From assembly GCA_016787105.1 (NCBI GenBank), contig JAEUVI010000332.1:1-11855 (forward strand): a DNA stretch of 11,855 nt. Reading direction: 5' to 3'. The stretch's first letter is position 1; the number at the start of each line of letters is the position of its first letter. The notes below the pieces were generated by a model. It was not told the DNA's origin and ran no database searches. It was given only the letters and a program-made list of their open reading frames with translations. The translations under genes and the position numbers were made by a program. Positions 6,678-11,855 of this stretch are shown piece after piece. The stretch comes from Chitinophagaceae bacterium (lineage in GTDB: Bacteria > Bacteroidota > Bacteroidia > Chitinophagales > Chitinophagaceae).

Positions 6678-7664
6678 ATGAAAAAGGTACTGAAATTTTC
6701 ATTCATTATTATAGCACTGGCATGTTGTTCCTGGGGATATCTTGTTCACCGTACTATCAACCAGGTAGCCATTTATCAACTGCCAAAAGCGATGCGTCCT
6801 TTTTTTTATGAAAACAAAGACTCCATAGCAAGAAACGCCCCGCGTCCCGATCAGCGCCGATCTACAGATACTACCGAATTTCCGAAGCATTTTATCGATC
6901 TGGAAGCATTTGGTGATTCTGCCGGGTGGAAAATGCCGGTAAAATGGGAAGATGCTTTGACACAATATGGAAAAGATTCGCTGCGCAAATATGGGTTCCT
7001 CCCTTATGTAGTGGCGGATGTACAAAACAAACTGACCAATGCTTTTCGGCAAAGGAATAAAGACAGTATTATTTTTTATGCTACCGACCTCGGCCATTAT
7101 ATCGGCGATGCGCATGTTCCATTGCATACATCAATAAATTATGACGGGCAACTAACGAACCAGCGCGGCATTCATGACTTATGGGAGACAAGCGTACCCG
7201 AAGCTGTATTGGATCAGTATTCATTTTATAACGGGCACCAGGCAAAATATCTTTCCCATCCGCAGCAGGCCATCTGGGAAACTATACGCAGTTCACATGC
7301 ATTATTGACTGAAATGTTTGCTGCAGAAAAAGAAGTATCAAAAGATTTTACAGATTCTACAAAATATTTCAAAGAAGTTCGCTGGGGACGTGAAAGAAGA
7401 TTTTATACAAAAGCATTTGCGATAGAATATAATAAACGGCTTTCCGCATCTATTAATCAGCAATTGCTGCATTCAGCAAATCAAATTGCTGATTTCTGGT
7501 ATACTGCATGGGTAGATGCCGGCAGGCCGGATCTTTCTTCTTTATTATCGCAGCCGTTTGGCAGAGCGGAAAGAAAAAAGCTTAAAAGTGAATGCAAGGC
7601 ATACCGGAAGAATGATCTTATTGAAAGAAATTTATTGCTTTCCAGGCAGGAGAAAGAAAATTAA
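6678..7664 (+). CDS. Secreted zinc-dependent phospholipase C / S1-P1 nuclease-like protein
   Basis: 328 residues from the ATG at 6678; an upstream TTG (6642) would put a polar stretch before the signal peptide and is rejected. Residues 1-18 form a signal peptide (MKK, Leu/Ile core, CCS). Cleavage before Trp19 would expose the N-terminal Trp that binds zinc in P1 nuclease and Bacillus cereus phospholipase C. The other family ligands can be matched: His24, Asp58, His71, His140, Asp144, His150, His166 and Glu170 (in DLGHYIGDAHVPLH and GIHDLWE). The Trp-to-His spacing (5), H140/D144/H150 and H166/E170 spacings equal those of P1 nuclease. The last ligand is Glu, as in PLC, not Asp as in P1. Members cleave phospholipids or single-stranded nucleic acids; the substrate here is not determined. 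The protein is periplasmic or exported, and probably monocistronic. Confidence 0.85.
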   Translation: MKKVLKFSFIIIALACCSWGYLVHRTINQVAIYQLPKAMRPFFYENKDSIARNAPRPDQRRSTDTTEFPKHFIDLEAFGDSAGWKMPVKWEDALTQYGKDSLRKYGFLPYVVADVQNKLTNAFRQRNKDSIIFYATDLGHYIGDAHVPLHTSINYDGQLTNQRGIHDLWETSVPEAVLDQYSFYNGHQAKYLSHPQQAIWETIRSSHALLTEMFAAEKEVSKDFTDSTKYFKEVRWGRERRFYTKAFAIEYNKRLSASINQQLLHSANQIADFWYTAWVDAGRPDLSSLLSQPFGRAERKKLKSECKAYRKNDLIERNLLLSRQEKEN

Positions 7665-7703
7665 TTGAAATAGCACTTAATTATAACTTGTTTAGAAATA
7701 CTC

Positions 7704-7744
7704 AATAATCAACTAATCTTTCAACCAGAGACCAATTGATTATT
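7704..7744. terminator. Inverted repeat between convergent genes, possible weak bidirectional terminator
   Basis: AATAATCAA (7704-7712) and TTGATTATT (7736-7744) are perfect 9-bp complements around a 23-base loop. They lie between the stop of the hydrolase gene and the stop of the FAD dehydrogenase gene. The stem is AT-rich with no T-run, so it is a weak candidate. Confidence 0.25.
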
Positions 7745-7761
7745 TACCTTAAATAAAAGTG

Positions 7762-9369
7762 TCAGGCATTTTTAGGTTTCAATACGAGAGCAATCTGCCT
7801 CGCCACCCTCTCCCCATCCATTGCCGCGCTTACAATACCACCGGCATAGCCAGCGCCTTCACCACAGGGGTACAGGTTGCTGATTTGCGGGTGCTGTAGT
7901 GATTCTTTATCCCGTGGAATACGTACCGGTGAGGAGGTGCGGGATTCTGTAGCCACAACTACCGCATCATTACTATAATAACCTCTCATTTTTTTGCCAA
8001 ACTCCTTAAAAGCGAGAGACAGGTTCTTATATATAAAAGAAGGGAGCACATCATGAAGCTGTACAGATTGTATGCCCGGCAGGTAGGAGCAATCCGGCTG
8101 CGTAGCGGATAATTTCTTTTCGGTAAAATCAACAAGGCGCTGTGCAGGGGCCACAAACTGGCCTCCACCAGCCCGGAAAGCTTTTCTTTCTACATATTGC
8201 TGCAAGTACATCATTCCCAGCTCTGAATCAAGTACTTTTTTACTTATTCCGCATACTTCCTCAAAATCCCGCAAATCCTTTAAATCGTAGCTCTTTACCT
8301 CGCTTACAATGCCGCTATTTGCATAGGGGTTATTGCGTTTTGAGGGCGACCACCCGTTTACTACCAGTTCGCCTGCATCCGTAGCTGCCGGGGCAATGAT
8401 GCCCCCCGGGCACATACAAAAGGAGAAAACACCCCGATCGCCGGTTTGCTGTACCAGGCTATAGGAGGCGGGGGGCAGGTAATCGCCCCGCATATCGCAA
8501 TGGTATTGGAGCGTATCAATTAATGATTGCGGATGCTCGACACGTACGCCCAATGCGAATGGTTTGGCTTCAATCAGTACCTTTTTTGTATGCAGTAGGT
8601 GAAAGATATCCCTTGCGGAGTGGCCGGTCGCGAGAATCAATGCATCGCCATTAATTACGGAACCATCCGCTGTTTTAACTCCCTTAATTTTTTGATCGGT
8701 AATTACAAAGTCAGTTATTTTTTTTTCAAACCAGAATTCGCCACCACAATCTTCAATTTTTTTACGCATCGCGGTGATGATGTGCGGCAGTTTATTGGTA
8801 CCGATATGCGGATGTGATTCGTATAAAATTTTTTCATCTGCACCAAAATAAACAAGCAGGTTAAGTATGCGGTTTATATCACCACGTTTATTACTTCTTG
8901 TGTACAATTTGCCATCACTATATGTACCAGCACCACCTTCGCCAAAACAGTAATTACTGTCCGGGTTGACGATGCCTTCTTTATTCAGCACAGCAAGGTC
9001 TCTTCGTCTTGCTCTTACATCCTTTCCGCGTTCAAGAATGATTGGTTTAATACCAAGCTCCAATAATTGCATAGCAGCAAATAAACCAGCAGGTCCGGAG
9101 CCTGCAATTAATATTTTAGATGAACTGTTTTTTACATTTTTAAAATCAGGTAAAACCGCGTGGCGATTTATGAAAGGTTCATTGATAAATGCATTTACAG
9201 TAAGATTGATCCAGGGTTGCCTTCCCCTTGCGTCAATAGAATGTTTTATAATCGTATAACCGGATACTGTGGAAGCCTTGACTGTAGCGGCTTTCGCGAT
9301 GTACGACTTAACAGTGGAGTGATCTGCTGCTTCTGATGGCAGCAGTTTCAATGTGATATTTTTTTGCAT
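7762..9369 (-). CDS. FAD-dependent dehydrogenase, COG2509 type
   Basis: 535 residues, the normal length for this family. The N-terminal ~75 residues form a small domain with the family motif KHSIDARGRQPWINL (about 42-56). The Rossmann FAD-binding motif GSGPAGLFAA is at 90-99, and Glu113 in ILERG ends strand two where it would bind the FAD ribose. The family signature FGEGGAGTYSDGKL runs at 142-155, and a second FAD contact, YPCGEGAGYAGGIVSAAMDG, lies near the C-terminus. It is a soluble oxidoreductase whose substrate is unknown, although the group is widely distributed and often annotated as NAD(P)/FAD-dependent. The gene stands alone, convergent with the hydrolase gene and divergent from dnaA. 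The start at 9369 gives the usual family amino end (MQKNITLKLLPSEAAD). Confidence 0.9.
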   Translation of the reverse strand: MQKNITLKLLPSEAADHSTVKSYIAKAATVKASTVSGYTIIKHSIDARGRQPWINLTVNAFINEPFINRHAVLPDFKNVKNSSSKILIAGSGPAGLFAAMQLLELGIKPIILERGKDVRARRRDLAVLNKEGIVNPDSNYCFGEGGAGTYSDGKLYTRSNKRGDINRILNLLVYFGADEKILYESHPHIGTNKLPHIITAMRKKIEDCGGEFWFEKKITDFVITDQKIKGVKTADGSVINGDALILATGHSARDIFHLLHTKKVLIEAKPFALGVRVEHPQSLIDTLQYHCDMRGDYLPPASYSLVQQTGDRGVFSFCMCPGGIIAPAATDAGELVVNGWSPSKRNNPYANSGIVSEVKSYDLKDLRDFEEVCGISKKVLDSELGMMYLQQYVERKAFRAGGGQFVAPAQRLVDFTEKKLSATQPDCSYLPGIQSVQLHDVLPSFIYKNLSLAFKEFGKKMRGYYSNDAVVVATESRTSSPVRIPRDKESLQHPQISNLYPCGEGAGYAGGIVSAAMDGERVARQIALVLKPKNA

Positions 9370-9373
9370 GCTG

Positions 9374-9390
9374 ACAGGTTTTTATCCTGT
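9374..9390 (-). other. Hairpin just before the FAD dehydrogenase start codon
   Basis: ACAGG and CCTGT form a 5-bp stem around a 7-base AT loop, only 4 bases upstream of the ATG (ending at 9369 on the minus strand). It could hinder ribosome access, but a short stem like this may be chance. Confidence 0.3.
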
Positions 9391-9702
9391 AATAGATATA
9401 AAGGTGCAATAAATTTTTTTACTTAAGGCTGATAGTTCTTTATATAATTGCCGGGCAAGTATGAAAAGAGGTATATATAATCACATAACTTATTGATAAA
9501 ATAAAATTGCAGCCTTTTCCATGAAATATTTTTTTTACCGAACATAAAATAGACTAACTTCAAACGCAACGATTGTAAGCAACGAGCATAGTAAATTTTT
9601 ATGAAAATGCCGACCTTAAATTTTATCTTTTTTAGATAATTTTTTTAAAAAAATCAGCATAGTTCCGCTGCTTTTTTTTTGCGATTTATTTTTTTAAAAA
9701 GA

Positions 9703-9711
9703 AGTGGATAA
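9703..9711 (-). promoter_or_regulatory. DnaA-box-like 9-mer
   Basis: On the minus strand this reads TTATCCACT, one base from the TTATCCACA consensus. It overlaps the start of the third GAT 13-mer (9707). Confidence 0.4.
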
Positions 9712-9758
9712 AATTTTTTTTGCAGAAAAGATTTATGGATATTCGCCCTCCTGTCCTT

Positions 9759-9778
9759 TTTTCCACACCTGTGAAAAA
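9759..9778. promoter_or_regulatory. Two head-to-head DnaA-box-like 9-mers upstream of dnaA
   Basis: TTTTCCACA (9759-9767, plus) is one base from TTATCCACA. TGTGAAAAA (9770-9778) reads TTTTTCACA on the minus strand, two bases off. They are separated by 2 bases and form an imperfect inverted repeat. The pair lies 69 bases before the dnaA start. Confidence 0.4.
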
Positions 9779-9846
9779 CTCTGAAAAATTCCAAAGGACT
9801 ATACAAAACAAACAACTAACCCAATATAAAAACTGCTTACTAACTA

Positions 9847-11280
9847 ATGGAGAAAAATGCTGAAAAAGTCTGGAGTAATTGTTTGAAGATCATCAAAGAT
9901 ATTGTTGAATGGCAGCATTATAAAACGTGGTTCGAACCAATAAAACCTGTATCAATTAAAAACAGTACGTTAGTAATACAGGTACCAAGTCAGTTCTTCT
10001 TTGAATACCTTGAAGAACATTATGTGAATTTATTGGCAAAGACTTTGAAGAGAGAGTTGGGCAAAGATGCAGCGCTTGAATATCGTGTAATGGTAGATAG
10101 CGGTAACAATAATAATAAACCAATGACAATGGATATACCAGGTCAGGGTTTTAGAACATACTCTAATAATGAAATGGATTTTCCGCTGGTCATAAATAAT
10201 CCTGTAAAGAATCCGTTCGTTATTCCGGGTCTGAAAAAAATGCAGATAGACCCGCAGCTCAATCATATATATACTTTCGATGCTTTTATAGAAGGCGATT
10301 GTAACCGCGTAGCCCGCCGTGCCGGTAAAACAGTAGCTGAAAAACCCGGGGCTAATTCTTTTAACCCATTGGTATTATATGGAGGTGTAGGATTGGGGAA
10401 AACTCACCTCGCCCAATCTATCGGAAATGAAGTCAAAAGGGCGCATCCTAATAAAGTGGTATTGTATGTAAGCTCCGAAAAATTCATTAACCAGTTCATG
10501 GATCACAGCCGCAACAACGCTATAAATGATTTCATTCATTTTTACCAGTTGATTGACGTGCTTATAATAGATGATGTTCAGTTTTTTGCAAAAGCTGAAA
10601 AATCGCAGGATGCCTTATTCGCTATTTTCAATCATCTGCACCAGTCGGGCAAACAATTGGTTCTCACATCAGATAAGCCGCCAAAAGATCTGGAAGGTGT
10701 GCAGGAGCGTTTGCTGAGCCGTTTCCGTTGGGGCTTAAGTGCTGATTTGCAGATACCGGATTACGAAACCAGGATAGAGATACTGGAACGTAAGATGAAG
10801 GTGGATGGTCTTGAAATGCCGAAAGAAGTTGTTAAATACATTGCGTATAATATTAACAGTAATGTAAGGGAACTTGAGGGTGCATTGATATCCCTGTTGG
10901 CACAATCTTCGCTTAACAGGAGGGAGATAGACTTAGATCTGGCAAAAAAAGTGTTAAGGAACTTCGTGAAATCCTCGAGCAAAGAGATTACCATCGAAAC
11001 CATTCAGCGTATGGTTTGCGATTATTTTGATGTATCATATGATAAGCTGCTGCAAAAGACCCGTAAAAGGGAAATTGTACAGGCAAGGCAGATTACTATG
11101 TTCCTTGCAAAGGCTTTTACAAAAAATTCACTGAAAACTATCGGTGAACATTTTGGAGGACGTGATCATACTACTGTGATTCATTCCTGCCAGACTGTAA
11201 AAGACCTGATGGATACAGATAGCGTATTTCGTGAAAATGTGCTGGAACTGCAACAAAAGGTACAGTTGGCAGCCATGTAA
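9847..11280 (+). CDS. dnaA: Chromosomal replication initiator protein DnaA
   Basis: 477 residues, standard length. Domain I (1-85) contains the WQHYKTWFEPIKP element used for self-assembly and helicase contact. A low-complexity Asn-rich linker follows (domain II, about 86-135). The AAA+ domain carries Walker A GGVGLGKT (179-186), Walker B LIIDDV (239-244) and the arginine-finger box RLLSRFRWGL (288-297). Domain IV holds the DnaA signature GEHFGGRDHTTVIHSCQTV (433-451), the DNA-binding helix-turn-helix region that reads DnaA boxes. The protein binds ATP and oriC, and opens the adjacent AT-rich DNA. Candidate sites lie directly upstream (9600-9780), so autoregulation is likely. The ATG at 9847 gives the usual amino end. 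Neither dnaN nor recF is next to it; the downstream genes are tRNAs. Confidence 0.98.
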   Translation: MEKNAEKVWSNCLKIIKDIVEWQHYKTWFEPIKPVSIKNSTLVIQVPSQFFFEYLEEHYVNLLAKTLKRELGKDAALEYRVMVDSGNNNNKPMTMDIPGQGFRTYSNNEMDFPLVINNPVKNPFVIPGLKKMQIDPQLNHIYTFDAFIEGDCNRVARRAGKTVAEKPGANSFNPLVLYGGVGLGKTHLAQSIGNEVKRAHPNKVVLYVSSEKFINQFMDHSRNNAINDFIHFYQLIDVLIIDDVQFFAKAEKSQDALFAIFNHLHQSGKQLVLTSDKPPKDLEGVQERLLSRFRWGLSADLQIPDYETRIEILERKMKVDGLEMPKEVVKYIAYNINSNVRELEGALISLLAQSSLNRREIDLDLAKKVLRNFVKSSSKEITIETIQRMVCDYFDVSYDKLLQKTRKREIVQARQITMFLAKAFTKNSLKTIGEHFGGRDHTTVIHSCQTVKDLMDTDSVFRENVLELQQKVQLAAM

Positions 11281-11301
11281 TTGAGCAATAAAATTTATTT
11301 G

Positions 11302-11335
11302 TAAAGGCCGGCTTTATATGCAGGCCTTTATATTT
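11302..11335 (+). terminator. Probable terminator of dnaA
   Basis: TAAAGGCC (11302-11309) pairs with GGCCTTTA (11323-11330), and an inner GC/GC pair flanks the loop. The run after it, TATTTATAAAA, is only moderately T-rich. It starts 21 bases past the dnaA stop. Confidence 0.55.
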
Positions 11336-11412
11336 ATAAAAGACATTGGCTTTCAGAAATAGTGCTCCCATTTATACCTTCCTGAAAAAGAATTAATTCA
11401 TCTCTATTTTCT

Positions 11413-11444
11413 TTTGGCATTTACCCTTTAGCTGACTATTTTTG
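11413..11444 (+). promoter_or_regulatory. Promoter of the tRNA-Ser gene (and probably tRNA-Pro)
   Basis: TTTG at 11413-11416, a 20-base spacer, and TATTTTTG at 11437-11444 match the Bacteroidota TTTG-N19/20-TAnnTTTG promoter exactly. Transcription would begin near 11451, leaving a leader of about 60 bases before the tRNA at 11510. Confidence 0.65.
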
Positions 11445-11509
11445 CAGCCCTCTTGAATACGCAGTAGCAAGCTGGTTTGAAGGGTTAGAGAAGTTCTTTT
11501 ATGATCCAC

Positions 11510-11601
11510 GGTGAGGTGGATGAGTGGCTGAAATCAGTAGTTTGCTAAACTGCCGTACGGGTAACTCTGTACCGAGGGTTCGAATCCCTCCCTCACCGCC
11601 A
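11510..11601 (+). tRNA. tRNA-Ser, anticodon GCU
   Basis: 92 bases including an encoded CCA end (11599-11601). The 7-bp acceptor stem is GGTGAGG with CCTCACC, followed by discriminator G. The anticodon stem GTAGT/ACTGC closes loop TTGCTAA, giving anticodon GCT (reads AGC/AGU codons). The long variable arm of class II tRNAs is present as GTACGG/CTGTAC around loop GTAACT. The T-arm is GAGGGTTCGAATCCCTC. Overall it parallels E. coli tRNA-Ser(GCU). Confidence 0.97.
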
Positions 11602-11641
11602 ATGTTTTGTGTAAGGCAACCATTGTTCGACTGCTTAAATA

Positions 11642-11672
11642 ATTGCCCGGAAGTTGTCCGGCCCGGAGCAAT
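11642..11672 (+). other. Hairpin in the spacer between the two tRNAs
   Basis: ATTGCCCGG (11642-11650) pairs with CCGG-A-GCAAT (11663-11672), 9 bp with a single bulged A and a 12-base loop. There is no T-run, so it is unlikely to terminate transcription. It could be a processing signal in a tRNA-Ser/tRNA-Pro transcript. Confidence 0.3.
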
Positions 11673-11740
11673 ACAATCCCAGGGACACAGGAAGTAGTTA
11701 TCCTGATAGAATGCAAAGCTGTATTCTGTAAAAAAAACTT

Positions 11741-11814
11741 CGGGAGGTAGTTCAGGCCGGTAGAATACCTGGTTTGGGACCAGGGGGTCGCAGGTTCGAA
11801 TCCTGTCCTCCCGA
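11741..11814 (+). tRNA. tRNA-Pro, anticodon UGG
   Basis: 74 bases without encoded CCA. The acceptor stem CGGGAGG pairs with CCTCCCG, and the discriminator is A. The anticodon loop TTTGGGA between CTGG and CCAG stems gives anticodon TGG, and the T-arm is GCAGGTTCGAATCCTGT. The D-arm TAGTTCAGGCCGGTAGAATA is normal. A perfect terminator follows at once. Confidence 0.96.
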
Positions 11815-11817
11815 CAT

Positions 11818-11853
11818 AAAAAGAAAACCCGCCTTAGAGCGGGTTTTCTTTTT
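11818..11853 (+). terminator. Strong Rho-independent terminator after tRNA-Pro
   Basis: A perfect 15-bp stem (AAAAAGAAAACCCGC with its complement) surrounds the 6-base loop CTTAGA. It ends in a T-rich tract and starts 4 bases past the tRNA. The inner GC part (ACCCGC/GCGGGT) is the stable core. Confidence 0.92.
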
Positions 11854-11855
11854 GT

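Larger units (their letters stand above)
9370..9846. other. 477-base AT-rich gap before dnaA, candidate oriC or DnaA-regulatory region
   Basis: This is the only gene-free stretch over 300 bases. The left part (9391-9600) has little structure; I see a short direct repeat GCAACGA (9566 and 9579). The right part has long T and A tracts and a 16-bp perfect palindrome, AT7A7T, at 9639-9654. It has three 13-mers starting with GAT followed by A/T (9635-9647, 9683-9695, 9707-9719). The second differs from the E. coli oriC 13-mer GATCTNTTNTTTT at one base. Near them are 9-mers one or two bases from TTATCCACA: AGTGGATAA (9703-9711, reverse), TTTTCCACA (9759-9767) and TGTGAAAAA (9770-9778, reverse). AT-rich unwinding repeats next to DnaA sites, beside dnaA, is the layout of an origin. 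No confident dnaA promoter was found. Confidence 0.45.

Noticed and set aside
11534..11716. 60-residue minus-strand frame containing REGFEPSVQ
   Set aside because: The sequence is the antisense translation of the tRNA-Ser T-arm, a well-known false protein call.
1..11855. CRISPR array, insertion sequence, prophage or defence island
   Set aside because: No regular direct repeats, transposase, integrase or terminal inverted repeats were seen. The gene content is typical chromosomal backbone.

Overview
The window looks like ordinary chromosomal backbone of a Bacteroidota bacterium, most likely a Chitinophagaceae relative. Several things point that way. Promoters fit the TTTG-N19/20-TAnnTTTG type (best case before the tRNA-Ser gene) and the starts lack Shine-Dalgarno sequences. 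There is a lone CarboxypepD_reg-like secreted domain, and the DNA is AT-rich with long T tracts. The genus is inference from style, not a database match. I saw no mobile element, CRISPR array, phage gene or rRNA.

Layout. Positions 1-1526 hold the 3' part of a ComM/YifB-type AAA+ ATPase, cut at its 5' end. It is followed by an FMN-dependent oxidoreductase of the FabK/nitronate monooxygenase group (1713-2666) and a small secreted beta-sandwich protein (2755-3165) that ends at a strong hairpin terminator. On the minus strand are an uncharacterised single-pass coiled-coil envelope protein (3249-4019) and a two-gene ABC exporter, ATPase 5556-6500 then permease 4260-5546. Diverging from the exporter is a secreted zinc-dependent phospholipase C / S1-P1 nuclease-like protein (6678-7664). 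It converges on a COG2509-type FAD-dependent dehydrogenase (7762-9369, minus). A 477-base AT-rich gap then leads into dnaA (9847-11280), followed by tRNA-Ser(GCU) and tRNA-Pro(UGG) and a perfect hairpin terminator at the window end.

How parts relate. The exporter genes form an operon and probably work together. dnaA and the gap before it form a unit: the gap carries DnaA-box-like 9-mers and three AT-rich 13-mers beginning with GAT, so it may be the replication origin or a DnaA autoregulatory region. The other genes look like independent single-gene units. The best leads beyond routine annotation are the candidate origin, the internally duplicated coiled-coil protein with a dyad in its promoter, and the hydrolase with a full set of zinc ligands and a signal peptide that would expose the ligand Trp. 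I did not find a clear new multi-gene system.
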